From an uncultured Eubacteriales bacterium (GTDB lineage: Bacteria > Bacillota > Clostridia > Oscillospirales > Acutalibacteraceae): a stretch of 64,000 nucleotides of DNA. Where the stretch lies: contig CAKUMQ010000002.1 of the NCBI GenBank assembly GCA_934667845.1, positions 22,049-86,048 of the forward strand, in the 5' to 3' direction. The position numbers were made by a program, and so were the translations under genes. Positions 17,352 through 26,085 of the stretch are shown piece by piece. The notes under the pieces were generated by a model, which ran no database searches, was not told where the DNA came from, and saw only the letters and a program-made list of their open reading frames with translations. The number at the start of each line of letters is the position of its first letter. The first letter of the stretch is position 1.

Positions 17352-17764
17352 GTGATCCCCTCCCATGTGATCGTCCGCGTCGTGTCGTCGACGCGGGAAA
17401 AGGTGATGCGCACCGCATCGGGCGGGAGCGCATTTTCAATATGCTCGCTCCATTCGACCGCCAGCACGGCGCCCTGCTCCCGGTAGTCGAAAAAGCCGGT
17501 CGCATAGAGGTCGTCCCAGTCGGTGACGCGGTACATATCAAAGTGGACAAGCGGGGGCGTCCCGCCGTAGACATTGACAAGGGAAAAGGTGGGGCTGTGT
17601 ACCTGCGCCTCCGGGCAGAGCACCGAGGCGAGACCGCGCACGAACGCGGTCTTGCCCATGCCGAGATCGCCGTATAAAGCCAGCACCTCGCCGCCGTGCA
17701 GCGCCGCTGCCATGCGGGCGCCGAGCGCTTCGGTCTCCGCCGCGCTGCGGGTCGTCACGGTCAT
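17345..17764 (-). CDS. tsaE: TsaE ATPase of the t6A pathway
   Basis: A 139-residue P-loop ATPase. Walker A is GDLGMGKT at about residues 32-39, followed by the family motifs SPTFSLVNVY and VHFDMYRV; the AVEWSEHIENALP segment near the end is also typical. GGTGGAG precedes the ATG at 17764. It drives the TsaB-TsaD cycle. The start at 17806 in the longer frame would add a non-conserved leader and is rejected. Confidence 0.95.
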   Translation of the reverse strand: MTVTTRSAAETEALGARMAAALHGGEVLALYGDLGMGKTAFVRGLASVLCPEAQVHSPTFSLVNVYGGTPPLVHFDMYRVTDWDDLYATGFFDYREQGAVLAVEWSEHIENALPPDAVRITFSRVDDTTRTITWEGITC

Positions 17765-17881
17765 ATTTTCTCCACCTGCCTTCAGTTCCACCCCACAGTA
17801 TACCACACCTTCGGCAAAAAGCCAATAGCCAAATCGGCATTTTTCCGCAAAAAGCGGGCGGGAGCGGGGATAAGCCCGCGC

Positions 17882-18643
17882 CTATCGCTGCATCTTCATC
17901 CACGCGTCGGTCAGCAGACGGTCGGGCAGCAGCTTGAACAGCAGATGCTGTAGCTTTGTGTACCAGTTGGTGACGCAGAGGATGCGCCCGCGCTTGGCGG
18001 CACGCACCGCGCGGCGCACCACGTCGCCGACCTCGAGCAGCGGCTTCATCTCGCGCGGACCGGCAGCGCCCTCAGGCTGCGCCTTGCCGAGAAACGCCGT
18101 GTTGACCCAGCCGGGGCAGAACACCGTCACGGTCAGACCGCGCGGGCGCACCTCATACCGCAGCGCCTTGCCGAAGTGCAGCACAAAGGATTTTGACGAG
18201 GCGTAGATGTTAAAGTTCGGCAGCGGCGTGAAGCAGGAGCCGGACCCCATCTCCACGATATGACCGCCCCGCCGCATATAGGGGATCGCGGCATAGGTGA
18301 CGCGCACGAGCGCCTTCACGTTGACGTCGATCATTCCGCAGATTTCCCGCTCGGGCAGCGCGGTGAACTCGCCGAACAGTCCGTAGCCCGCGGCGCAGAT
18401 CAGCCAGGACAGCTCCGGTTTTTCGCGGGCGAGCGCCTCCTGTACGGCGGCGATGCCCTCCTCCGTCGCGAGGTCGGCTTCGATGATCCGGCAGGGGGCG
18501 GAAAGTTCCCGGGAGAGCGCTTCCAGCCGCTCCCGGCTGCGGGCGATGAGCCAGAAGCCGTCGGCCTCCTTTGCGGCGTCAAGCTGACGGGCAAATTCCC
18601 GCCCGATGCCGGAGGATGCGCCGGTGATCAGTGCAACAGCCAT
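17882..18643 (-). CDS. Short-chain dehydrogenase/reductase
   Basis: A 253-residue classical SDR. The NAD(P)-binding motif TGASSGIG is at residues 7-14, the structural AAGYG is near 84, and the catalytic Ser and YASSK are visible. The C-terminal LQHLLFKLLPDRLLTDAWMKM stretch is basic and hydrophobic, as in SDRs that act on lipids at the membrane. Substrate unknown. A 117-bp gap to tsaE contains no convincing terminator. Confidence 0.9.
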   Translation of the reverse strand: MAVALITGASSGIGREFARQLDAAKEADGFWLIARSRERLEALSRELSAPCRIIEADLATEEGIAAVQEALAREKPELSWLICAAGYGLFGEFTALPEREICGMIDVNVKALVRVTYAAIPYMRRGGHIVEMGSGSCFTPLPNFNIYASSKSFVLHFGKALRYEVRPRGLTVTVFCPGWVNTAFLGKAQPEGAAGPREMKPLLEVGDVVRRAVRAAKRGRILCVTNWYTKLQHLLFKLLPDRLLTDAWMKMQR

Positions 18644-18731
18644 AGAAAAATACCCCTTTTCGCGCAGGACCCGCGGCGGATCCCGTTTTTCCCCATTGTA
18701 GCATCTTTTCCCCGTCCGCGCAAGCCCGGCG

Positions 18732-18760
18732 GCATATTTTTCGCGCCGCGCGCATAGGAT
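18732..18760 (+). promoter_or_regulatory. Sigma-E-like mother-cell promoter
   Basis: GCATATT, 14 bases, CATAGGAT. This fits the B. subtilis sigma-E pattern (kmATATT, 14-15 bases, CATACAnT) except for two positions in the -10. It lies about 100 bases before the DUF3794/LysM gene, whose C. difficile relative sipL is made in the mother cell. Confidence 0.5.
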
Positions 18761-18806
18761 AGCACCGCAGAGACAGGCGGGAGCGGGGCGCTTTCACCTC
18801 AACGCG

Positions 18807-18829
18807 CGGTCCGCCGACACGGCGGACCG
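18807..18829 (+). other. Hairpin in the leader of the spore gene
   Basis: Ten-base arms around an ACA loop, about 30 bases before the start codon at 18861. No T-run follows, so it is not a terminator; it may stabilise the mRNA or be a protein site. Confidence 0.4.
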
Positions 18830-18860
18830 GCAAAACCGAGAAAAAGAGGAGCGTGCAGAT

Positions 18861-20375
18861 ATGGAATGGTCGGAAAAAACGGCGGCAGCGGTCGCCGAAT
18901 GGGCGGGCGACGAGCGGGACGAGCGTCCGATCGACGGGGAATTCACCCTGCCGGATTACTGTCCCGAGGTGGCGGCAATACTCAAATGTCTGGTCGAGCC
19001 GATGATCCAGACGCGGCAGATCGCCGGTGACCGCGTCACGGCGGAGGGGGTCGTGCTGATCCGGGTGCTGTATCTGGACGAGGAGCGGACACAGGTCTAT
19101 TCCTGCGATTTCACACAGCCGTTTTCCGGCAGCTTTACGCTGAAAAAGGCGGTCGGACCGTCTCCCTCCTGCGATATTACGGCGCGGACGGAATATGTCA
19201 ACTGCCGGGCGACCGGCCCGCGGCGCATCGACATACACGGCGCGTTTTCCCTGCGGCTGCGGCTGCTCTGCGCCGGGACGGTCACGCTGCTTGCGCCGCC
19301 GGAGGAGGAGGGGTTGTGCGTCCGCACACAGACAGTGCCGACCACGGTGCCCGCGGCGGCAGCGGAAAAGAGCTTCACGGTCAGCGAGGTGCTGGATATC
19401 GGCGGGCGGGCGCCGGTTGCGGCGCTTCTGCGCACGGGCTGTGCCGTGCAGACCGAGCCGCCGACCCGCCTGTCCGGCAAGCTGGTGTTAAAGGGGCTGC
19501 TGACGATCGACAACGTCTACCGCACCGAGGCGGGCGACATCGAGAGCGTCACGCACGAGATCCCGTTTGACCAGCTGCTCGATATTGAGGGCCTGAAAGA
19601 GGATATGCTCTGCGATGTGCGCCCGTCCGTCGCCGCCCGCGAGGTGCGGGTCACGCCGAATCAGGCGGGCGCGAACACGCTTTTATCCGTCACGGTGAAG
19701 CTGACGGTCGGCGTTACCGCCTATGCGGCGGGGGAGGCGTCCGTCGTCACCGATGCGTTTTCCTCCCGCTGTCCCGTCAAGGCGGAGACGTCGCGCCTGA
19801 CGTTTACCGCGCTGCGGGACATCGACACCGCCCGCCACACCGTGCGGGAGCAGGTCGAGCTGCCCGAGGACGTGGAGCGGGTGCTGGATATCTGGGTGGA
19901 TACCCCATCGGCGGCGCAGAGCAGGGGAGAGGACGGTGCTGCTGTCTGCGGTCAGCTCAACATGTGTATGCTCGCGCGCGACCGGGCGGGGCAGATCGGG
20001 TATTATGAGCGCACGGCGGACTACCGCCTGCCGCTTGCGGATGCCGACGGCGAGCGGGAATGCCGCGTCGCGCCGCTGCACACCGACTACACCCCCGGCG
20101 CGGGGACGCTTGCGGTCACGGTCACGCTGCTGCTGACCTGCCTGCGGCAGACCACCGAAACGGTCGACTGCGTGACGGCGCTCTCCGCCGACGAGAATGC
20201 CGCCTATCCGCCGCGCAAGGCGGCGCTGAAGCTCTACTATGCCGCGGCGGGCGAGTCGCTGTGGGCGATCGCCAAGACCTGCCGCGCGCCGCTTGCCGCC
20301 GTCAGCGGCGAAAACGGGCTGACCGGCGACACCGTGCCGGACGACCGGCTGCTGCTGATCCCGCTGAATACATGA
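18861..20375 (+). CDS. SipL-like spore envelope protein (DUF3794 + LysM)
   Basis: A 504-residue protein with DUF3794/SPOCS-type beta domains (LPDYCPEVAAILKC near residues 30-43 is a hallmark, and LSGKLVLKGLLTIDNVY near 205-221 looks like a second copy) and a C-terminal LysM domain at about 458-502 (YYAAAGESLWAIAKTCRAPL). In C. difficile, SipL of this architecture binds SpoIVA through its LysM and is needed for coat assembly. GGAG lies upstream of the ATG. It is a single gene flanked by terminators. It is the clearest evidence that the organism sporulates. A paralogous DUF3794 protein of other function remains possible. Confidence 0.8.
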   Translation: MEWSEKTAAAVAEWAGDERDERPIDGEFTLPDYCPEVAAILKCLVEPMIQTRQIAGDRVTAEGVVLIRVLYLDEERTQVYSCDFTQPFSGSFTLKKAVGPSPSCDITARTEYVNCRATGPRRIDIHGAFSLRLRLLCAGTVTLLAPPEEEGLCVRTQTVPTTVPAAAAEKSFTVSEVLDIGGRAPVAALLRTGCAVQTEPPTRLSGKLVLKGLLTIDNVYRTEAGDIESVTHEIPFDQLLDIEGLKEDMLCDVRPSVAAREVRVTPNQAGANTLLSVTVKLTVGVTAYAAGEASVVTDAFSSRCPVKAETSRLTFTALRDIDTARHTVREQVELPEDVERVLDIWVDTPSAAQSRGEDGAAVCGQLNMCMLARDRAGQIGYYERTADYRLPLADADGERECRVAPLHTDYTPGAGTLAVTVTLLLTCLRQTTETVDCVTALSADENAAYPPRKAALKLYYAAAGESLWAIAKTCRAPLAAVSGENGLTGDTVPDDRLLLIPLNT

Positions 20376-20380
20376 GACAA

Positions 20381-20412
20381 CGACCGCGACCGGATCGCTC
20401 CGGCCGCGGTCG
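20381..20412 (+). terminator. Hairpin after the spore gene
   Basis: Stem CGACCGCG/CGCGGTCG with an inner CCGGA/TCCGG stem. No strong T-run follows, so its terminator strength is uncertain. Confidence 0.45.
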
Positions 20413-20434
20413 ATCCGCTTGGGCGGAGACAAAA

Positions 20435-20468
20435 ATCAGCCGCCGGACTGTGCAGTACGGCGGCTGAT
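20435..20468 (-). terminator. Terminator after ybaK
   Basis: On the minus strand an 11-base stem (ATCAGCCGCCG pairing with CGGCGGCTGAT), then TTTTTG. It starts 12 bases after the ybaK stop. Confidence 0.75.
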
Positions 20469-20479
20469 CCCGTGTTTTC

Positions 20480-20971
20480 CTATTCCGCTTCCGCGGTCAG
20501 GTCGGCAAGGCTGCCCTGCCGCACGAGGGTGAGCAGGGTGTCGGGCGGCAGCTCCACCTGATCGCCGACGCGCCCGGCGCTGACGAGGATGGTCGGCTCT
20601 TTAGCGGCCTCCTCGGCGATCGTCGTGCGAAACGGCTTTTTCATCCCGAGCGGCGAGCAGCCGCCGTGGACATAGCCGGTCAGCGGCAGAAGCTCCCGCT
20701 GCGGCAGCATGGCAATGCTGCGCTCGCCGACGGCGCGGGCGGCTTTCTTGAGGTCGAGCGACCGCGCCACCGGCACGACGAACACATAATACTGTCCCGA
20801 TGCGCCGCGCGTCACGAGCGTTTTGAACACCTGCTCTGCGGGCTTTCCGACCAGCGCGGCGATCGTCACGCCGTCCGGCGCGGGGTCGGCGGCGGGGTAG
20901 TGATGGGGCGTGTAGGCGACTTTTTTCTGCTCCAGCAGCCGCATCACATTGGTTTTCTGTTCTGCTGCCAT
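20480..20971 (-). CDS. ybaK: Cys-tRNA(Pro)/Cys-tRNA(Cys) deacylase YbaK
   Basis: A 163-residue YbaK/EbsC editing protein that removes cysteine from mischarged tRNA(Pro). Family features include the VFKTLVTRG strand, YYVFVVPVARSLDLKKAA (with the substrate-binding Lys of FKTL), LTGYVHGGCSPLGMKK, and TILVSAGRVGDQVELPP near the end. Normal length. It begins 24 bases after the pyk stop and is probably co-transcribed with it. Confidence 0.95.
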   Translation of the reverse strand: MAAEQKTNVMRLLEQKKVAYTPHHYPAADPAPDGVTIAALVGKPAEQVFKTLVTRGASGQYYVFVVPVARSLDLKKAARAVGERSIAMLPQRELLPLTGYVHGGCSPLGMKKPFRTTIAEEAAKEPTILVSAGRVGDQVELPPDTLLTLVRQGSLADLTAEAE

Positions 20972-20995
20972 AGGCGGCGCGTCCTTTCTATGCGG

Positions 20996-22408
20996 TCAGA
21001 CCGTTTCGATCTTCAGCAGATTCGTGTTGCCCGAATGACCGTTGGTCATGCCGCCGGTCACGAGGATACGGTCGCCCGGCATCAGGTGGAAGGCCTCGAC
21101 GGCGGCGCGCTTGGCGGCATAGAACAGCACGTCGGTCGACTCATAGGTGTCGCACATCATCGGTGTCACGCCCCACGACAGCGCGAGCTTGCGCCAGGTC
21201 TTTTCGTCGGTCGTCAGCCCGAGAATGTCCACAGGCGAGCGGAAGCGCGACACCATGCGGGCGGTCATGCCCGACAGGGTGCAGACCGCGATGGCGCGCG
21301 CGTTAATGTCCATGGACAGCGCGCAGGTCGCGTGGGACAGCGCGTCCACGGTGTTGCGGATCTCAAACGAAGCGGTGTAGAAGCGCTTTTTGAAATGAAT
21401 GTTCTTCTCCGTCTCCTCGGCGATGCGCGCCATGGTATCTACCGCCGCCACCGGATACTGTCCCGCCGCCGTTTCGCCCGACAGCATGACGGCGCTCGTG
21501 CCGTCATAGACGGCGTTTGCCACGTCGGATGCCTCGGCGCGGGTCGGGCGGGGGCTGTGGATCATGGATTCCAACATCTCGGTCGCCGTGATGACCCGCT
21601 TGCCGAGCATACGGCACTTGGTGATGAGGTGCTTCTGGATGGCGGGCAGCTCCTCGAGCGGGATCTCCACGCCGAGGTCGCCGCGGCCGATCATAATGCC
21701 GCTGCATTCGCAGCAGATGTCCTCGATATTGTCAATGCCCGCGCGGTTCTCGATCTTCGCGATCAGCTCGATCTCGTCTGCGCCGTGGGCGTGCAGGAAC
21801 GACTTGACATCGATGAGATCCTGGCGGCAGGAGACAAACGAGCAGGCGATGAAGTCTACGTCATTTTCGATGCCGAACAGCAGATCCGCCTTGTCCTGCT
21901 CGCTTAGATACACCTGCTTGAGCACCTTGCCGGGGAAGCTCATGCTCTTATGGTTGGACAGCTCGCCGCCGATCAGCACCCGGCAGCGGACGTCCGTATC
22001 GGTCGTCTCCTCGACAAGAAAGCTCAAAAGTCCGTTGTTGAGCAGAATGCGGTCGCCCGGCTCCAGCTCCTGCGGCAGCTGCGCATAGCTGACCGCAACA
22101 TGCGTCTGATCGCCCGGCTCCTGACGGGTCGTAAAGGTGAAGGGGTCGCCCTCTTTGAGCGTGATGGGGCCGTTTTCAAAGCTGCGGATGCGGTATTCCG
22201 GTCCCTTGGTGTCCAGCATGATCGCCACGGGGATGTGCAGCTCCTGCCGGATCTTCCGGATCCGGCGGATGTGCGCCAGATGCTCGGCGTGGTCGCCGTG
22301 GGAGAAATTCAGGCGGGCGACGTTCATGCCCGCACGGAACAGCCCGGTCAGTGTTTCTTCGTCGGCACACGCCGGTCCCATGGTGCAGATGATCTTGGTC
22401 TTTCTCAT
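20996..22408 (-). CDS. pyk: Pyruvate kinase
   Basis: A 470-residue pyruvate kinase (PEP + ADP to pyruvate + ATP). Motifs: TMGPACADEETL at the N-terminus, RLNFSHGDHAEH, the active-site IAKIENRAGIDNIEDI, MIGRGDLGVEIPLEELPAIQKHLI, ATEMLESMIHSPRPTRAEASDVANAV and SGETAAGQYPV. It lacks the extra C-terminal PEP-utiliser domain found in bacilli. The usual Ala of the MVARGDLG motif is Gly here. AAGGAG lies 9 bases before the ATG. Confidence 0.97.
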   Translation of the reverse strand: MRKTKIICTMGPACADEETLTGLFRAGMNVARLNFSHGDHAEHLAHIRRIRKIRQELHIPVAIMLDTKGPEYRIRSFENGPITLKEGDPFTFTTRQEPGDQTHVAVSYAQLPQELEPGDRILLNNGLLSFLVEETTDTDVRCRVLIGGELSNHKSMSFPGKVLKQVYLSEQDKADLLFGIENDVDFIACSFVSCRQDLIDVKSFLHAHGADEIELIAKIENRAGIDNIEDICCECSGIMIGRGDLGVEIPLEELPAIQKHLITKCRMLGKRVITATEMLESMIHSPRPTRAEASDVANAVYDGTSAVMLSGETAAGQYPVAAVDTMARIAEETEKNIHFKKRFYTASFEIRNTVDALSHATCALSMDINARAIAVCTLSGMTARMVSRFRSPVDILGLTTDEKTWRKLALSWGVTPMMCDTYESTDVLFYAAKRAAVEAFHLMPGDRILVTGGMTNGHSGNTNLLKIETV

Positions 22409-22521
22409 AAAAGCGCACTCCTTTTCCTGTTCATTGCGCGGTATATACGGCAGCGCAGGGCATGGGCAAAAGCCGCGTCAGTTTCTTCTCTGACAAGAAT
22501 ATGCAACTTTTCCCATATACT

Positions 22522-22550
22522 ATATTACCCCAAATTTCCGAAAAAAACAA
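22522..22550 (-). promoter_or_regulatory. Probable pyk promoter
   Basis: On the minus strand TTGTTT, 17 bases, TAATAT, about 115 bases upstream of the pyk start in an AT-rich intergenic stretch. Confidence 0.45.
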
Positions 22551-22566
22551 GAGGGAAAAAGAAAAA

Positions 22567-22598
22567 CGGCATCGGTTTTTTCACCGATACCGTTTTTT
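22567..22598 (-). terminator. Bidirectional terminator between the DUF4870-like gene and pyk
   Basis: Ten-base stem with one G-T pair (CGGCATCGGT / ACCGATACCG) around TTTTTC. It has a T-run on both strands: TTTTTC after the stem on minus and TTTTTTC on plus. Confidence 0.75.
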
Positions 22599-22645
22599 CT
22601 GCCGACCGACGGCAGGATATCCCCCTCCCCCGCGAACGGGAAAGC

Positions 22646-22978
22646 TCATTTAAACAGATGAAACGCCGTGCCGATCAGCGGCAGCGGCTTGCGTTCTCCA
22701 CGTATCGCATGCAACACACCCAGAAGGGACAGCCCCAGGCAGAGCAGTCCGAAAACCGCGGCGATAATGTGTATCGCTCCGCCGATGTAGGGGAGCAGCT
22801 GCAGCACGCCGAAGATCACGCCGCCGCAGGCCTCTAAAATGGCGAGCAGCAGCCCCTGATTGGTGTGAAACCGCACATCCTCGTCGTCGCGCTCCACGAA
22901 TAAGCCGATCAGACAGAAAAACGAAACATAGTCTAAGATGGTGATCAGCTTGGCGGTGTTGCCGTTTTTTCCGGGCAT
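22646..22978 (-). CDS. Small DUF4870-like membrane protein
   Basis: A 110-residue protein with three hydrophobic helices (about 15-27, 43-65 and 70-92). RFHTNQGLLLAILEACGGV and the layout resemble the DUF4870 family of small membrane proteins. No catalytic residue stands out. It has its own promoter (23013-23041), an AAAGGAGG site 6 bases before the ATG and a strong terminator, so it is a one-gene transcript. Confidence 0.7.
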   Translation of the reverse strand: MPGKNGNTAKLITILDYVSFFCLIGLFVERDDEDVRFHTNQGLLLAILEACGGVIFGVLQLLPYIGGAIHIIAAVFGLLCLGLSLLGVLHAIRGERKPLPLIGTAFHLFK

Positions 22979-23012
22979 GACAAAACCTCCTTTCTGCGTT
23001 TTTACGACCTAT

Positions 23013-23041
23013 ATAATAGCAAAAAAGCAGGGGAATTTCAA
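23013..23041 (-). promoter_or_regulatory. Promoter of the DUF4870-like gene
   Basis: On the minus strand TTGAAA, 17 bases, TATTAT, about 35 bases before the start codon. Confidence 0.65.
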
Positions 23042-23164
23042 GAGTATCGATCAAAAGTTGTCAAAATATTTTATAATATAAGGAAAACGATCGGCCGGTT
23101 GCACAAAATGCGTTGTAAAAAATCGGCGAAGTGCTGAAAATACTGCGACAGATCGCAGAAGGAA

Positions 23165-23193
23165 TTGACAAGATTTGGGTTTTGTGGTATAGT
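23165..23193 (+). promoter_or_regulatory. Near-consensus sigma-A promoter of the lipoprotein cluster
   Basis: TTGACA, 17 bases, TATAGT, with TG one base before the -10 (extended -10). It lies 46 bases upstream of the first lipoprotein gene. Confidence 0.85.
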
Positions 23194-23238
23194 GAACGCA
23201 GATAAGCGGAGGGGGTTCGCTTTGAGGGGGAATTACAT

Positions 23239-24627
23239 ATGACACATCGGTACGCGGTTTTTCTGCGCCTGACCGCCGTTTTGGCTGTCGGGCTGTTTTT
23301 GCTGCCCGGCTGCGGGAAAGTGCCGGAAGAACCGTCGGACACCTCCTCTGCGCCGCCGACCGCGCCGGTGACGGCGCCGACCGCCGACCCGCGCTATACG
23401 GGCAGCCGCGACAGCGACGGCGTGCAGGTCGATTGGGACGCTTTGCCCTCTGCGGATGCAGGGGAGCCGAACCTCTGCACCTATTCGCCGTATTACAGCA
23501 AGGCGTTTACCCCGCGTGACGATTACGGCACGCTGCACATCTATGCCGGGGCGTTCGGCACAAAGGAGTTTGTCTATCCGCTCTATGGGCTGATGGATGC
23601 GCAGCTGCGCATCCTGACCCCCGCCGTCTATGACAGCATCGGCGGCGAGGGCAATACGGATATATGGTTTCTGTGGGGAAGCACCTGGAAAGCCGGGGAC
23701 GACCCGCGCGTGAAAAAGGCTTATGCTTATAATGAGGAGCTGGAGTTCCTTTACCAACGCCTTCAGATCATTGCGCCGGACGGCAGCTGGATGCTCGACG
23801 ACGAATACTGCCTTTGTGATCGCATCACCGACGGGTATATGCTGTTTTCGATCGACGGCTCGCTGACGCTGATCGACGACAAGGGCAAAGTCACCGCCAG
23901 GCTCTCCGGCGGCGACTACTACTGGGTGCAACCGATCGACAAGGGGCGGCTGTTCGCATTATACAGCTTCGATGGCGCGGTCACGGTGCGTGACCGCGCC
24001 GGCAAGACCGTCTCCCGCTTCACCAGGGCGCAGATCGGCGACAAGGTGGGGTACAGCTGCCGCCCGAAAAGCATACCGCCCGATGTTGAACTGATCTGGA
24101 AGGACGGTATCGGCTATGTGCAGCATTACAACGACGGTACAGGCCGAACCTGGATCACGCGCTACCTGTATGCCGACACGGGCGAGGTGAAAAAGCCGCC
24201 GGTCAAGGGGCTGGCGCGTACTGAGGTCGTGCCGGACGAAGCGGCATATCCCGAGCCGCCGCAAGCGGATCCGGCGCCCGAGGTCATCAAAAGCTATCCG
24301 CATTATGAGGCTGCGCGGGATACGGTCACGGGGAAAAGCTATTATTATACCACAAACGAAACGGGCGATGAGACCGGATATGATCTCAGTATACCCTGGG
24401 CACTGCGTGACGGCACGGGGAAGGCGCTGGCTGAGGGGGTCAATCCGTATAACTCATGGATCTCTGACGGCTATCTCGAAAGCGTGATCGCCGTGGAGGA
24501 TGTCGAGGACGATCAGCACACAGTTATAGAGCCGCGGCACTGCACCACCCGTATTCTCCGCCTGTCGGACGGAAAATGCGTGTTTCGCTATGCCGCCGTG
24601 GCGGCGGAATTTGTCGATCGCGACTGA
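23239..24627 (+). CDS. Lipoprotein of a tandem paralogous family (copy 1)
   Basis: A 462-residue secreted lipoprotein; lipobox LLPGC (C25) followed by a short Pro/Thr-rich linker. The folded part has recurring Tyr/Gly/Asp-rich strands such as RDDYGTLHIYAG, LYGLMDAQLRILTPAVYDS, GYMLFSIDGSLTLID, LSGGDYYWVQP and GAVTVRDRAGKTVSRF. This looks like a beta-propeller or WG-repeat-like fold with 'question-answer' strands, but I cannot assign a named family. Copies 2 and 3 follow directly, all in one transcript. Role unknown; an environmental or envelope sensor is one possibility. Confidence 0.75.
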   Translation: MTHRYAVFLRLTAVLAVGLFLLPGCGKVPEEPSDTSSAPPTAPVTAPTADPRYTGSRDSDGVQVDWDALPSADAGEPNLCTYSPYYSKAFTPRDDYGTLHIYAGAFGTKEFVYPLYGLMDAQLRILTPAVYDSIGGEGNTDIWFLWGSTWKAGDDPRVKKAYAYNEELEFLYQRLQIIAPDGSWMLDDEYCLCDRITDGYMLFSIDGSLTLIDDKGKVTARLSGGDYYWVQPIDKGRLFALYSFDGAVTVRDRAGKTVSRFTRAQIGDKVGYSCRPKSIPPDVELIWKDGIGYVQHYNDGTGRTWITRYLYADTGEVKKPPVKGLARTEVVPDEAAYPEPPQADPAPEVIKSYPHYEAARDTVTGKSYYYTTNETGDETGYDLSIPWALRDGTGKALAEGVNPYNSWISDGYLESVIAVEDVEDDQHTVIEPRHCTTRILRLSDGKCVFRYAAVAAEFVDRD

Positions 24628-24651
24628 CGGTCGGGAGAGGGGGAGTAACTT

Positions 24652-26061
24652 ATGCAGCCATCTGTGCGAAGAGCCGCTCTGTGCGCGCTGACGGCGGCTC
24701 TGTTTTTACTGCCCGGCTGTGGGAAAGCGCAGGCGGTTTTGTCGGGCGCGTCGTCTGCGTCTGCGGAGACGGCGTCGGCTGACGATCCCGCCGCGACGGC
24801 GCCGACTGCGGATCCGTACTATACGGGCAGCCGCGAAAATAACGGGGTGCGGATCAACTGGAACGCTTTGCAGCCGCCGGGTCAGTCCGTGCCGCAGGCG
24901 GAAAACCGTTGCAGCTTTTCACCGCACTACAGCAGGAAATTCACCCCGCGTGACGACTACGGCACGCTGCACACCTATACCGGGGCGGTCGGGACGTCGG
25001 ACGGGATATACCCGGTCTACGGGCTGCTGGACGCGCAGCTGCGCCTGCTGACGCCTGCCGTCTATGACAGCATCGGCGGCAATGACTATCTGCTGTTTCT
25101 GATCGGCAACACCTGGAGGCCGGAGGACGACCCGCGCGCCAAAAAGCTCTATTCCTATGACCGTCAGCTGGAATACCTTTATCAGCACATGCAGATCATC
25201 GCGCGGGACGGCAGCTGGATACTCGACAACAACTACTGCTACTATGAGCGGATCAAAGACGGCTATATGCTGTTTTCGATCGACGGCTCGCTGACGCTGA
25301 TCAGCGAAAAGGGCGTCGTCACCGCCAGACTCTCCGGCGGTGATTACTGCTGGGTGCAGCCGATCGAAAAGGGGCGGCTGTTCGCGTTTCACGGGCTGGA
25401 CGGCTCGGTTACGGTGCGCGACCGCACCGGCAGGGCCGTCTCGTACTTCACTAAGGCGCAGATCGGCGACGACGTGCGGTATACCTGTCCGGGCGGCATG
25501 CCGCCCGCTGTCGAGCTGATCTGGCAGGGCGGCATCGGCTATGTGCAGCATTACAACGACGGACAGGCGCGCTTTTGGATGACGCGCTATCTGTATGCCG
25601 ACACCGGCGAGGTGAAAGATCCGCCGGTCAGGGGGCTGATACAGGACGGCTATGTGGAACAGGAGCGGGTCGAGGAGCCTTATGTTTCCGAAAAGGTCTC
25701 CGTTCCCGACGCCGACGTGCCGAAAGCGGTAAAGAGCCGTGCAAGCTATTTTGCCGTCAGGGACAGGGACACGGAGGAAATTTATTACTACGCCACGGAC
25801 AGCGACTACGGCGACGGGGAGGAATATGCCGAGTTGGTCGAGTGGACGCTGTACGACAGCACCGGCCGCATCGCCGTTCCCGTCGTCAAGGGGGATCGCG
25901 GCACGCTGGACGGCGGCTATCTGAAATTTGTCCGATATGAGCAAACCGGCGCCCTCCGCGCAGACGACGGGAATGCCGCCTACATCACGCAGTATATCCG
26001 CCTGTCAGACGGAGGGGACGCATTTTATTACCGTGCCGCCCCGGCGGAAAGCGGGATGTAA
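24652..26061 (+). CDS. Lipoprotein of a tandem paralogous family (copy 2)
   Basis: A 469-residue lipoprotein (lipobox LLPGC, C23) and the closest relative of copy 1: shared blocks include YTGSRENNGVRINWNAL, RDDYGTLHTYTGAVG, LLTPAVYDSIGG, DGYMLFSIDGSLTLI and DGSVTVRDRTGRAVSYF. The last ~150 residues, after GLIQDGY, are more variable between copies. GGGAG precedes the ATG. Recent gene duplication is the simplest reading. Confidence 0.75.
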   Translation: MQPSVRRAALCALTAALFLLPGCGKAQAVLSGASSASAETASADDPAATAPTADPYYTGSRENNGVRINWNALQPPGQSVPQAENRCSFSPHYSRKFTPRDDYGTLHTYTGAVGTSDGIYPVYGLLDAQLRLLTPAVYDSIGGNDYLLFLIGNTWRPEDDPRAKKLYSYDRQLEYLYQHMQIIARDGSWILDNNYCYYERIKDGYMLFSIDGSLTLISEKGVVTARLSGGDYCWVQPIEKGRLFAFHGLDGSVTVRDRTGRAVSYFTKAQIGDDVRYTCPGGMPPAVELIWQGGIGYVQHYNDGQARFWMTRYLYADTGEVKDPPVRGLIQDGYVEQERVEEPYVSEKVSVPDADVPKAVKSRASYFAVRDRDTEEIYYYATDSDYGDGEEYAELVEWTLYDSTGRIAVPVVKGDRGTLDGGYLKFVRYEQTGALRADDGNAAYITQYIRLSDGGDAFYYRAAPAESGM

Positions 26062-26085
26062 CAGTAGGTTAAGGAGGAAATGTTC

